Source: Trinickia soli (GTDB lineage: Bacteria; Pseudomonadota; Gammaproteobacteria; Burkholderiales; Burkholderiaceae). From it: a stretch of 64,000 nt of DNA. Position 1 is the first letter of the stretch, and the number at the start of each line of letters is the position of its first letter. The stretch spans positions 213,936 to 277,935 of the forward strand of contig NZ_PNYB01000006.1 in the NCBI RefSeq assembly GCF_002879855.1. Reading direction: 5' to 3'. This document shows, one piece after another, positions 52,783 to 61,834 of the stretch. Under the pieces are notes generated by a model. The model worked only from the letters and a program-made list of their open reading frames with translations, was not told the DNA's origin and made no database searches. The position numbers and the translations under genes are program-made.

Positions 52783-53952
52783 TCAGCGCAACTTCAACGT
52801 CGAGAGCCCGAACAGACAGAGCATCAACGTGATGATCCAGAACCGCACGACCACCTGCGTCTCTTTCCACCCCGACAACTCGAAGTGGTGGTGCAGCGGC
52901 GCCATTTTGAAGATGCGCCGGCCTTCGCCGTAGCGCCGCTTCGTGTACTTGAACCAGACGACCTGCAGCATGACCGACAGCGTCTCTGCCACGAAGATGC
53001 CGCCCATGATGAACAGGACAATCTCCTGACGAACGATGACGGCGATCGTGCCGAGCGCGCCGCCGAGCGCGAGTGCGCCGACATCGCCCATGAACACCTG
53101 CGCCGGGTGCGTGTTGTACCAAAGGAAGGCGAGGCCGGCTCCGCCCATCGCCGAGCAGAAGATCAGCAGCTCGCCCGCGCCCGGGATATGCGGAAACAGC
53201 AGGTACTTCGAATAGACCGAGCTGCCCATCACATAGGCGAAGACGCCCAGCGAAGCGCCGACGAGCACCACGGGCATGATCACGAGCCCGTCGAGGCCGT
53301 CGGTCAGATTGACGGCATTGCTCGCGCCGACGATGACGAAGTAGGTCAGCGCGATGAAGCCCCACACGCCGAGCGGATAGCTGATCGACTTCAGGAACGG
53401 CAGCATCAGATCGGCGCGGGCGGGCAGGCCCATCGACAAGCCGCTGCGCACCCACGCCATGAACAGGTCGAAGACGCGCACGTTGCTTGCCTCCGACACG
53501 CTGAAAGCAAGATAAACGGCCGCGAAAACACCGATCACGGACTGCCAGAAGTACTTTTCGCGCGACGACATGCCGCGCGGATCCTTGTATACGACCTTGC
53601 GATAATCGTCGACCCAGCCGATCACGCCGAAGCCGAATGTCACGAGCATCACGATCCAAATGAAGCGATTCGTCAAATCGGCCCAAAGCAGCGTCGACAC
53701 GGCGATGCCGATCAGGATCAGCACGCCGCCCATCGTCGGCGTACCCGATTTGACGAGGTGCGTCTTCGGCCCGTCGGTGCGCACGGCTTGACCGACTTTC
53801 ATCTCGGTCAGCTTGCGAATCACCCAGGGCCCGCAGACGAGCCCGATCACGAGCGCGGTGATGGTGGCCATCACCGCACGAAACGTCAGATAGCCGAATA
53901 CGCGCAAAAAGCTTGCGTCGTTCTGCAGCCATTGCGCCAGCACCAGCAGCAT
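52783..53952 (-). CDS. mraY: Phospho-N-acetylmuramoyl-pentapeptide-transferase
   Basis: 389 residues with about ten membrane helices. Active-site signatures are [29 protein letters not shown] and [11 protein letters not shown], with [12 protein letters not shown] in the C-terminal loop. It transfers phospho-MurNAc-pentapeptide to undecaprenyl phosphate, forming lipid I. It lies 44 bp before murD and 15 bp after murF. Confidence 0.98.
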   Translation of the reverse strand: MLLVLAQWLQNDASFLRVFGYLTFRAVMATITALVIGLVCGPWVIRKLTEMKVGQAVRTDGPKTHLVKSGTPTMGGVLILIGIAVSTLLWADLTNRFIWIVMLVTFGFGVIGWVDDYRKVVYKDPRGMSSREKYFWQSVIGVFAAVYLAFSVSEASNVRVFDLFMAWVRSGLSMGLPARADLMLPFLKSISYPLGVWGFIALTYFVIVGASNAVNLTDGLDGLVIMPVVLVGASLGVFAYVMGSSVYSKYLLFPHIPGAGELLIFCSAMGGAGLAFLWYNTHPAQVFMGDVGALALGGALGTIAVIVRQEIVLFIMGGIFVAETLSVMLQVVWFKYTKRRYGEGRRIFKMAPLHHHFELSGWKETQVVVRFWIITLMLCLFGLSTLKLR

Positions 53953-53967
53953 GCTTGTCCTTCTCTT

Positions 53968-55431
53968 TCAATACGCGCCGGGCGAGCCGCCCGACGCTTG
54001 GGGTGATTGCGAAACGGTCAGCGCGTCGACGACACGCTCCATCCGCATGAAACGCGAACCCTTGACGAGCACGGTTGCGCTCGCGCCGAAGCCCGCCTGC
54101 AGCAAGTGTTCGACGAGCTCTGCGACTTCGCCGAAGTGACGCGTACCGCTCGCCTGTGCGCCCGGCCCTGCGCCGGCCGCCGAAGCGCCTGCGAACGCGG
54201 CGCACGATTCGCGAGCAGCGTCGCCGAGCGCAAACAGCGCATCGATGCCGCGCTCACGCGCGTACGCCCCCACTTCACGATGGAATTCGGGGCCGTGGTC
54301 GCCCACTTCGCCCATATCGCCCATCACGAGCACGCGCGGTGCGGCGCGTGCCGCCAGCACGTCGATCGCGGCGCGCATCGAATCGGGATTCGCGTTATAG
54401 GTGTCGTCGATGACGGTCGCGCCGGCGAGCGCACCGACCGACGCCCGCTTCGTTTGCAACCGCCCCTTCACGGGCGCGAACGCTTCAAGCCCGCGCGCGA
54501 TCGCGTCGAGCGGTACTTGCGCTGCAATGGCCGCTGCCGTGGCAGCCAACGCATTGCGTGCGTTGTGCTCGCCCAGCACTTGCAGCGTCGCCTCGAACCC
54601 GCCGACAGGCGTACGCACGTGCAAACGGTTTCCCTCGAGCCTACCCACGACGGCCGCGGCAGAAGACTCATTCGCACTCGAAGCGTCTTCGAGCAGAAAA
54701 TCGATGATGCGGTTCCCCGTCGCGGCCACGCGCCAGATGCCGGCATACGGATCGTCGAACGGAAACACGGCCACGCCGTCGGCGGGCAGCGCGTGAATCA
54801 CGCTCGCATGTTCGAGCGCGACGGCTTCGACCGTCGCCATGAACTCCTGATGCTCGCGCTGCGCATTGTTGACGACGGCGATCGTCGGCAGAGCGATCTT
54901 CGCGAGCAGATCGGTTTCGCCCGGGTGATTCATGCCGAGCTCGACGACGGCAAGCCGGTGCGCGGCGCTCAAACGCAGCAGCGTGAGCGGCAGGCCGACA
55001 TCGTTGTTGAAATTGCCGGCCGTCGCGAGCCGTGACGATTCGCCGACCGCCTCGGCAAAGATCGACGAAATCATTTCTTTGACCGTCGTCTTGCCATTGC
55101 TGCCCGTGACGGCGACGAGCGGCACCTTGAAACGACCACGCCAACCGCGCGCGAGCGCGCCGAGCCCTGCGCGCGTGTCTGCGACGACGAGCGCCGGCCC
55201 CTTCCACCCATCGGGCAGGCGGGAGACAAGCACCGCGCTGACGCCGCGCGCCGCGACGTCGTGGAGGAAATCGTGCGCATCGAACCGATCACCCTTGAGT
55301 GCAACGAACAAATCGCCAGGGCCGACGGTCCGGCTATCGGTGCTGACGCGTTCTACCGTGGCGTCGCCGTCGCCGTGCAGCGCCGCGCCGGGAATCCATT
55401 GCGCGGCCTCGCGCAAAGCACACATCGTCAT
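53968..55431 (-). CDS. murF: UDP-N-acetylmuramoyl-tripeptide--D-alanyl-D-alanine ligase
   Basis: 487 residues. ATP motif VTGSNGKTTVKEMISSI, N-terminal VSTDSRTVGPGDLFVAL, and VIDDTYNANPDSMRAAID in the C-terminal part. It adds D-Ala-D-Ala. The start MTMCALREAAQWIPGA overlaps the murE stop by 4 bp. An internal Gly/Ala-rich insertion (about residues 430-450, GAGPGAQASG) is not seen in E. coli. Confidence 0.96.
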   Translation of the reverse strand: MTMCALREAAQWIPGAALHGDGDATVERVSTDSRTVGPGDLFVALKGDRFDAHDFLHDVAARGVSAVLVSRLPDGWKGPALVVADTRAGLGALARGWRGRFKVPLVAVTGSNGKTTVKEMISSIFAEAVGESSRLATAGNFNNDVGLPLTLLRLSAAHRLAVVELGMNHPGETDLLAKIALPTIAVVNNAQREHQEFMATVEAVALEHASVIHALPADGVAVFPFDDPYAGIWRVAATGNRIIDFLLEDASSANESSAAAVVGRLEGNRLHVRTPVGGFEATLQVLGEHNARNALAATAAAIAAQVPLDAIARGLEAFAPVKGRLQTKRASVGALAGATVIDDTYNANPDSMRAAIDVLAARAAPRVLVMGDMGEVGDHGPEFHREVGAYARERGIDALFALGDAARESCAAFAGASAAGAGPGAQASGTRHFGEVAELVEHLLQAGFGASATVLVKGSRFMRMERVVDALTVSQSPQASGGSPGAY

Positions 55432-56969
55432 TGCTCGCCCCCTCGCGAATGCGTCGCGCGCGCGCCTAGCGCGAGGCGAGCGTGATCCTGATCGGAGAAG
55501 ACACGCTTCTTACCCATGATTTCCTGTGTCGCTTCATGTCCCTTGCCGGCCAGCAAGACGACGTCCTCACGCGCGGCCCCGCGCACCGTCTGCAAAATCG
55601 CGTTCGCGCGATCTTCAAGGCGGCGCGCGCTCTCCGGATGGCCCATGCCCGCCACGATCTGATCGATGATCGAACGCGGATCTTCGCTGCGCGGGTTGTC
55701 GCTCGTCACGACGACGGCGTCCGCCAATCGCTCGGCGATCGCCCCCATGAGCGGCCGCTTCGTCGCATCGCGGTCGCCGCCGCAACCGAACACGCAGATG
55801 AGCTGTCCGCCGCGCGCTTGCGCGATCGGGCGCAGTGCTTCGAGCGTCTTTTCGAGCGCATCGGGCGTATGCGCGTAGTCGACGACGACGAGCGGCTCGT
55901 CATTGGCAAGCCGTCCGCCGAGCCGCTGCATGCGCCCGTTCACGGGCTCGAGCTTCGAGAGTTGCGCGATTGCATCGGCCAGCGGCACGTCGGCCGCCAA
56001 CAGCGCGCCAAGCACGCCGAGCAGATTGCTGACATTGAATTCGCCGAGGGTGCCGACCTCGACATCGGCGACGCCCCAATCCGAAGACAGATGAAAGGCC
56101 GTTCCCGTCGCAGTGGCGCGCACGTTCGTCGCCACGAGGGCCGCGTGAGCGCTCGGCGCGTCGCTGGCGACGCCAATGCCGTACGCGATCGTCGGCAGGC
56201 GCGGCTGAGTGCGGGCGATGAGACGCCGGCCCGCGGCGTCGTCGCGATTGATGACGGCAGTCTTGAGCGTCGGCCAATCGAACAACTTCGCCTTGGCGGC
56301 CTCGTAGGCTTCGAAGGTGTGGTGGTAGTCGAGGTGATCCTGCGTCAGGTTCGTGAAGACGGCGATGTCGAAGGCCGTTCCATTCACGCGTCCTTGATGT
56401 AAAGCGTGCGACGAGACTTCCATGGCACACGCGCGCGCGCCGGCCGCGACGAGCTGCGCGAGCGAGCGCTGCGTCTGCGGTGCATCGGGCGTCGTGAAGC
56501 CCGTATGGGTCAGATGTCCCCACACGCCCGAGCCGAGCGTGCCGATCACGCCGCACGGTTCGCCGAGCGCGGTCAGTGCGGCTGCGATCCATTGCGAAGA
56601 CGACGTCTTCCCGTTCGTGCCCGTTACGCCGATCATTCGCATCGATTCACTCGGCGCGCCGCACCAGCGGCTTGCGATCTCGCCGGCGAGCTGGTCGAGC
56701 CCGGCTACCGCGAGCGAGCAGGCGGGGTCGACATTCCCCGAGAACCCTTCGGGCTGGTACAACACCGCACTGGCGCCGCGCTCGAGCGCAGCCGCGATGT
56801 ACGATCGGTTGTCGGCACCCTCGACAGCGTAGGCAAAGAAGATGTCGCCCGCGGCAAGCGTGCGCGAATCGCTATGCATGAGGGCGCTCGGCGATGCGTG
56901 CCGGCGCAACCAGTCGAGCGTATCGGCAACCTGGCGCTGCATGCGTTCGTCGAAGTTCGGCGTGCTCAT
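55428..56969 (-). CDS. murE: UDP-N-acetylmuramoyl-tripeptide synthetase (meso-DAP adding)
   Basis: 513 residues. ATP motif GVTGTNGKTSSSQWIAAA, and the specificity motif DNPR in VVTSDNPRSEDPRSI, which in the family indicates meso-diaminopimelate rather than lysine. This agrees with Mpl, AmpD and a Gram-negative murein. It overlaps ftsI and murF by 4 bp each. Confidence 0.97.
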   Translation of the reverse strand: MSTPNFDERMQRQVADTLDWLRRHASPSALMHSDSRTLAAGDIFFAYAVEGADNRSYIAAALERGASAVLYQPEGFSGNVDPACSLAVAGLDQLAGEIASRWCGAPSESMRMIGVTGTNGKTSSSQWIAAALTALGEPCGVIGTLGSGVWGHLTHTGFTTPDAPQTQRSLAQLVAAGARACAMEVSSHALHQGRVNGTAFDIAVFTNLTQDHLDYHHTFEAYEAAKAKLFDWPTLKTAVINRDDAAGRRLIARTQPRLPTIAYGIGVASDAPSAHAALVATNVRATATGTAFHLSSDWGVADVEVGTLGEFNVSNLLGVLGALLAADVPLADAIAQLSKLEPVNGRMQRLGGRLANDEPLVVVDYAHTPDALEKTLEALRPIAQARGGQLICVFGCGGDRDATKRPLMGAIAERLADAVVVTSDNPRSEDPRSIIDQIVAGMGHPESARRLEDRANAILQTVRGAAREDVVLLAGKGHEATQEIMGKKRVFSDQDHARLALGARATHSRGGEQ

Positions 56970-58819
56970 CGAACCACCCCCGGATGAGTGCGCGTATCGG
57001 CCGAGATGGTCATGGCGCGCGCCGCCACCGGCGCTGCGGCCTTCGTCTCGGCCGCCGCTTTGACCGGGGCCTGGGCGGGATCATCCGAAACGACGAGTTG
57101 CTTGACCGGCATATCGGGCGGCACATTCAGCGAACGCAGCGTATCGCCGACGATGCCGGCGAACACCGGGCCCGCCACGTAGCCCCCGAAGTGGCTACCG
57201 GCAGTCGGCTCGTCGATCGAGACCGCCACGACGATGCGCGGGTTCGGCATCGGCGCCATGCCGACGAACGACGCGCGATACTTCGAATGATCGTAGCCGT
57301 GCCCGGATTGCTTGTAGGCGGTGCCGCTCTTGCCGCCGACGCGGTAGCCCGGCACGGCGGCCTCGGGCGAGGTCCCCGCCGACGACACGACCGATTCAAG
57401 CATCGTGCGCACTTCGCGCGCGGTGGTGGGCGAAAAGATTTGCGGGCCCGTTACCGCTTGGTTCGGATCCGTCTTAAAAATCGACACGGGCACGAGCTGG
57501 CCGTCGTTCGCAATGGCGGTGTAGGCGCGCGCGAGTTGAAACAGCGATACCGACAGACCGTAGCCATACGCCATCGTCGCCTGCTCGATCCGGCGCCAGC
57601 TCTTCCACGGACGCAGCCGCCCCGCCGCCGCCCCGGGGAAACCCACTTTCGGCGCCTGCCCGAACCCGACACTCGTAAACATATTCCACATCTCTTCGGG
57701 CTTGAGCGTCATCGCAATTTTCGTCGCCCCGATGTTGCTCGACTTCTGAATCACGCCGCCAACCGTGAGCACCCCGAATGCGCTGTCATCGGTGATGTTC
57801 GCACCGTCGAGCGTGAAATGGCCGTTGCCCGTATCGACGAGCGTATTGGGCGTCACGCGATGCAGATCGAGCGCGAGCGAAATGGTAAGCGGCTTCATGA
57901 TCGAGCCCGGCTCGAACACGTCCGTCAGCGTGCGATTGCGCAGCTGTTCACCCGTCAGTCGCGAGCGATCGTTCGGGTTGTAGGTCGGGTAGTTGACGAG
58001 CGCGAGGACATTGCCCGTGCGCACGTCGACGACCACGGCCGCACCCGCTTTCGCCTTCGATTTTTCAACGGCCGCCTTCAGGTTCGAATAGGCGATGTAT
58101 TGAATCTTGCTGTCGATCGAGAGTTCAACGTCCCTGCCGTTGTGCGGGACAACCTGCTCGTCCACGTCTTCAATGATGTGCCCCATCCGATCCTTGATCA
58201 CGCGGCGCATGCCGGGCGTACCGGCCAGGATCTTCTGATCGCTGAGCTCGACACCTTCCTGCCCCTCGTCTTCGATATTGGTGAACCCGACCAGATGCGC
58301 CGTAATTTCGCCTTCGGGGTAAAAGCGCTTGTACTCGTCACGCTGATAAATCCCGGGAATATCGAGCGCCGCGACTTTTTCAGCGACATCGAGGGGGACC
58401 TGACGCTTGACGTAGACGAACGTCTTGTCCTCGGACAGCTTCGCGTGAAGCTCCTTCTGCGTGAGGCCGAGCAATTTGCCGAGTGCAGCGATCTTGCTCT
58501 GATCGATATCGTCGGGAACCGACTCGGGGATCGCCCAGATAGCGCGCACAGGCAAACTCGTCGCGAGGACGAGTCCGTTGCGGTCAAGCACCTTGCCGCG
58601 CGTGGCAGGCAGCTCGATCGTGCGCTCGTAACGGCTTTCGCCCTGCTTTTGATAGAACGCGTTGCCGGGACCTTGAATCCAGAACGCGCGAGCGGCCAAC
58701 GCGACGAACGCCATGAACAGCATGAACACGACGAGCTTCGAACGCCATAGCGGCAAGCGCACGGACAGGACCGGGCTCGACGAGAACGTGACGCTTTTCG
58801 TCTTCGACACCTGCTTCAT
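56966..58819 (-). CDS. ftsI: Penicillin-binding protein 3, divisome transpeptidase
   Basis: 617 residues from the ATG at 58819. One N-terminal membrane helix (about residues 28-48, LVVFMLFMAFVALAARAFWI), a PBP dimerisation domain, then the transpeptidase with SxxK in EPGSIMKPLTISL, SxN in QKSSNIGATK and KSGT in GGKSGTAYKQ. It crosslinks septal murein. The start overlaps the ftsL stop by 4 bp. The track to 59269 is an extension across ftsL. An Ala-rich tail follows the catalytic domain. Confidence 0.96.
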   Translation of the reverse strand: MKQVSKTKSVTFSSSPVLSVRLPLWRSKLVVFMLFMAFVALAARAFWIQGPGNAFYQKQGESRYERTIELPATRGKVLDRNGLVLATSLPVRAIWAIPESVPDDIDQSKIAALGKLLGLTQKELHAKLSEDKTFVYVKRQVPLDVAEKVAALDIPGIYQRDEYKRFYPEGEITAHLVGFTNIEDEGQEGVELSDQKILAGTPGMRRVIKDRMGHIIEDVDEQVVPHNGRDVELSIDSKIQYIAYSNLKAAVEKSKAKAGAAVVVDVRTGNVLALVNYPTYNPNDRSRLTGEQLRNRTLTDVFEPGSIMKPLTISLALDLHRVTPNTLVDTGNGHFTLDGANITDDSAFGVLTVGGVIQKSSNIGATKIAMTLKPEEMWNMFTSVGFGQAPKVGFPGAAAGRLRPWKSWRRIEQATMAYGYGLSVSLFQLARAYTAIANDGQLVPVSIFKTDPNQAVTGPQIFSPTTAREVRTMLESVVSSAGTSPEAAVPGYRVGGKSGTAYKQSGHGYDHSKYRASFVGMAPMPNPRIVVAVSIDEPTAGSHFGGYVAGPVFAGIVGDTLRSLNVPPDMPVKQLVVSDDPAQAPVKAAAETKAAAPVAARAMTISADTRTHPGVVR

Positions 58820-59226
58820 CGCGTGCCTCCGCGGTTGGCGGGGCGGCTCGGCTGCCTCAACGGGGCACGAGAGGCGGGGCGCTTGACCGTACGAGCGGTG
58901 GTTGGCGCGGGCGCGCTTGCCGGCATCGTTGGGATCGGTGCGTTCGCGGCCACACTTGCGCCGGGCGCGAGCGTCAGGAATTGCGTGTCGCCCGTCGACG
59001 CCGGTTGCATCTTCAAGGTATCGGTAGCCAACTGCTCGATGCGGGACGTCTTCGACAGCGCGCTCTGTTGATATTGCAACTGCGCATAGTCCTGCTGCAG
59101 CTGACGCTCCTCCGACTGTGCGCGCTCGAGTTGCACGAACAATTGCCGCTGTTGATTCGTGGCATTGACGACGGAAAGCGCACAACCCAAAAGGACGATC
59201 AATAGGAAGATATTGAGGCGGTTCAT
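58816..59226 (-). CDS. ftsL: Cell division protein FtsL
   Basis: 136 residues. One membrane helix (residues 4-22, [19 protein letters not shown]), then a coiled-coil segment rich in Gln and Leu ([26 protein letters not shown]), then a Pro/Ala/Arg-rich periplasmic tail unlike E. coli FtsL (121 residues). It forms the FtsQLB bridge. It overlaps rsmH and ftsI by 4 bp each. Confidence 0.93.
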   Translation of the reverse strand: MNRLNIFLLIVLLGCALSVVNATNQQRQLFVQLERAQSEERQLQQDYAQLQYQQSALSKTSRIEQLATDTLKMQPASTGDTQFLTLAPGASVAANAPIPTMPASAPAPTTARTVKRPASRAPLRQPSRPANRGGTR

Positions 59227-60164
59227 GGCGCGACGCGCTCCGCGACGCGCATGACCGCCGAGCGAGCACGCGGGTTGGCGGCGACTTCGGCGGCGCTCGC
59301 GAAAACGCGCCCGATGATCTTCATGGGCGCGGAGGGCAGATCGACGGCACGAATCGGCAAGCGACGGTCGACCGCAGGCGCGGCTGATTGCGCCTGCATG
59401 AATCGCTTCACGATTCGATCCTCGAGCGAATGAAAGCTGATGACCACCAGCCGGCCCCCTTGCTCCAACGACGATAACGCCGCCTCTAAAACGACTTGCA
59501 ACTCCGCAAGCTCTTGATTGACGTGAATCCGTATAGCCTGAAAGGTGCGGGTGGCCGGATCCTTGCCCTTCTCACGGGTCTTGACTGCGCGAGCCACGAT
59601 TTCGGCAAGCTCCCCCGTGCTGACGAGAGGCCCAAGACGGTCGGACTCTGCCCGGCGAGCAACAAGCGCCTTTGCAATCTGAACAGCAAACCGTTCTTCC
59701 CCATAATCTCGAATGACCTCCGTCAGTTCCTGCTGACTCGCCCGCGCCAGCCACTCGGCGGCAGATTCGCCGCGCGTCGGGTCCATCCGCATGTCGAGCG
59801 GGCCGTCGGCGCGAAAGCTGAAACCGCGCGACGGGTCGTCGAGTTGCGGCGACGACACGCCCAAGTCCAGCAATACTCCGGCTACCCGTTCGACCCCTCG
59901 CGCCGCCAACGCGGGCCCCAACGACGCGAAACTCTCATGCACGATCTCGAAACGCGGATCCGCAATCGCACTTGCCGTCGCGATCGCTTGCGGGTCTTTG
60001 TCGAACGCGATCAGGCGACCGCGCTCCGCGAGCCGCGCAAGCACGGCACGGCTATGGCCGCCGCGCCCGAACGTGCCGTCGACGTAGACGCCATCCGCAC
60101 GCGTGACCAACGCATTGACCGCTTCATCCAACAGCACCGTGCGGTGCTGCAATTCGTTTTCCAT
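59223..60164 (-). CDS. rsmH: 16S rRNA m4C1402 methyltransferase RsmH
   Basis: 313 residues. Motif [18 protein letters not shown], the N-terminal [30 protein letters not shown] and the late [14 protein letters not shown] are typical of MraW/RsmH. It N4-methylates C1402 of 16S rRNA. It starts 25 bp after the mraZ stop and overlaps ftsL by 4 bp. Confidence 0.97.
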   Translation of the reverse strand: MENELQHRTVLLDEAVNALVTRADGVYVDGTFGRGGHSRAVLARLAERGRLIAFDKDPQAIATASAIADPRFEIVHESFASLGPALAARGVERVAGVLLDLGVSSPQLDDPSRGFSFRADGPLDMRMDPTRGESAAEWLARASQQELTEVIRDYGEERFAVQIAKALVARRAESDRLGPLVSTGELAEIVARAVKTREKGKDPATRTFQAIRIHVNQELAELQVVLEAALSSLEQGGRLVVISFHSLEDRIVKRFMQAQSAAPAVDRRLPIRAVDLPSAPMKIIGRVFASAAEVAANPRARSAVMRVAERVAP

Positions 60165-60189
60165 CGCAGCGTCCTATTTCAAACCGCGA

Positions 60190-60618
60190 TCAAAACGTGA
60201 AATTCTTCAACGCGTCCGGCATGCCTTGGGCCATCGCCGCTTGCTCCTTGGCCGCGTAGGTTTGCGCGTCCCACAGCTCGAAGTGACTTCCCATGCCAAG
60301 CAACATGACTTCCTTTTCCAACCCTGCGGCCATGCGCAATTCCGGCGAAACGAGAATGCGTCCCGCGCTGTCGAGATCGACGTCGGAGGCGTTACCGAGA
60401 AAAATGCGTCGCCACCAATGGGCGTCCATCGGCAATGCGGCGATCTTGGTGCGGAAGACTTCCCATTCGGGGCGGGGAAACAGCAACAGGCAGCCATCCG
60501 GGTGCTTTGTCAGCGTCACCCGTCCTTGTGCCTCGCCTTGCAGCGCCTCGCGATATCGAGAGGGCACGGACATGCGCCCCTTCGCATCGAGCGTCAGCGC
60601 CGACGCCCCTTGAAACAC
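60190..60618 (-). CDS. mraZ: Transcriptional regulator MraZ
   Basis: 142 residues. The two AbrB-like swapped-hairpin repeats are visible: [18 protein letters not shown] and [19 protein letters not shown], each with the D-x-x-G-R core. In E. coli MraZ represses its own operon by binding direct TGGG repeats; the matching operator lies just upstream here. First gene of the dcw cluster. Confidence 0.96.
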   Translation of the reverse strand: MFQGASALTLDAKGRMSVPSRYREALQGEAQGRVTLTKHPDGCLLLFPRPEWEVFRTKIAALPMDAHWWRRIFLGNASDVDLDSAGRILVSPELRMAAGLEKEVMLLGMGSHFELWDAQTYAAKEQAAMAQGMPDALKNFTF

Positions 60619-60683
60619 CCTTCGCTCCCCTTCGAGGCTCTACGCCCCGCTCTCAACAAAACCGGCCGAAAAGATCCGAACAA

Positions 60684-60718
60684 TCCACAAAAATACACTT
60701 TCTCACACTGTCTCCCAC
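60684..60718 (-). promoter_or_regulatory. MraZ operator: four GTG-type repeats at 10-bp period
   Basis: On the minus strand GTGGG (60718-60714), GTGTG (60708-60704), GTGTA (60698-60694) and GTGGA (60688-60684) recur exactly every 10 bp, separated by 5 nt. E. coli MraZ binds TGGG repeats with the same 10-bp period, so self-regulation is expected. Confidence 0.75.
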
Positions 60719-60745
60719 TTTAGAGTAACGCCCCAGGCCGGTCAA
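60717..60745 (-). promoter_or_regulatory. Promoter of the dcw cluster (Pmra)
   Basis: On the minus strand TTGACC (60745-60740) and TAAAGT (60722-60717) spaced by 17 bp. The -10 box touches the first MraZ repeat, so MraZ binding would cover the promoter. Confidence 0.65.
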
Positions 60746-60995
60746 GGGAGAAAACCACTTTTTCGGAGAATTTTGTTTGTAAGAACAAGGACTTACGAGC
60801 GCTCTTTCGCGTAAGAGCAGAAAACCGAAAATCGTTATAAAAGAACGAACTACTGCGTGATGTGAATGTGATACGTGAGAAGCTCGCGGCAGGCGCCGAG
60901 CTTATAAGCCCGGAACCCGAGGTCGGTGGGATGAAAAGCGAAACTGGTCGAGAACGAACGACGAGCGACGCGAGCGCGCCGCTCCCACTGCAAGT

Positions 60996-61637
60996 TCAGA
61001 CGTAATAAGCCGTTTGCGTCATGACCTTCGACGCGGCGCGCATCAATGCCTTGACCGGCATGGGCAGTTCCACACCGCCCGCATTGATGGCCGATTGGCC
61101 ATGCATCCGCTCGTCGTCACGCATTTGTTCGACGATTGCCCGCGAGTGCCGATCGGCTTCGGGCAGCGTCTGCAGATGCCCTTCCAGATGGCGCTCCACC
61201 TGACGCTCCGTCTCGGCCATGAAACCGAGGCTTACCTTATCGCCAAGACAGCCGGCGGCGAACCCTATCGCAAGCGCCCCAGTGTACCAGAGGGGATTGA
61301 GCAGGCTTGGACGCGAGTCGAGTTCGCGCAAGCGCGCCGCTGTCCACGCAAGGTGGTCCTCCTCCTCGCGCGCGGCATGCTCGAAGGCGTCCTTGAGCTG
61401 CGGCGAACGCGTGGCGATCTTTTGCGCTTGATAGAGCGCCTGCGCGCAAATCTCGCCGACGTGATTCACACGCATCAGCCCTGCCGCATGTGCGCGCTCG
61501 GGCAGCGTCATTTCGCTCGTCGCGGCGCCGTTCGCGTCGCCGCTCCTGGGCTGAGGCACGGGCCGGCTCATACGGCTCACGCCAGCGATCGAACGCAACC
61601 CACGGTCAAACTCGGTAATCAACTCGTCCAGCGTCAT
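60996..61637 (-). CDS. coq7: Demethoxyubiquinone monooxygenase Coq7
   Basis: 213 residues. Carboxylate-bridged diiron protein: ligands by motif in [37 protein letters not shown] and [11 protein letters not shown]. It hydroxylates 2-polyprenyl-3-methyl-6-methoxy-1,4-benzoquinone in ubiquinone synthesis, complementing ispB. I chose the ATG at 61637 ([14 protein letters not shown]), preceded by GAGAGG; the frame extends upstream to 61709, but that part is not family-like. Confidence 0.93.
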   Translation of the reverse strand: MTLDELITEFDRGLRSIAGVSRMSRPVPQPRSGDANGAATSEMTLPERAHAAGLMRVNHVGEICAQALYQAQKIATRSPQLKDAFEHAAREEEDHLAWTAARLRELDSRPSLLNPLWYTGALAIGFAAGCLGDKVSLGFMAETERQVERHLEGHLQTLPEADRHSRAIVEQMRDDERMHGQSAINAGGVELPMPVKALMRAASKVMTQTAYYV

Positions 61638-61834
61638 CAGCCTCTCCATACGACGCAGCAAAGCGGCGCTCGCCGAGAGCGCCATTGTGCGACGACCTGC
61701 CGCCGACACTCCGAATTGCGTGACGTGCGCGCTTGATGCGGAGCAAACGACGGCTAATCGTGCATTTTAGACGATGTTGTACGACCCATATAGCGTTCGA
61801 CCGACGCGATCGGCTGTTTTGCCGCACCGGCGCG

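Larger units (their letters stand above)
60619..60995. other. dcw promoter and coq7 3' gap
   Basis: 377 bp between mraZ and the coq7 stop, both minus. It contains the mraZ promoter, the MraZ operator repeats and then about 220 bp of AT-richer sequence (60760-60995) with no frame that I trust. The 5' untranslated region of mraZ would be about 90 nt. Confidence 0.65.
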
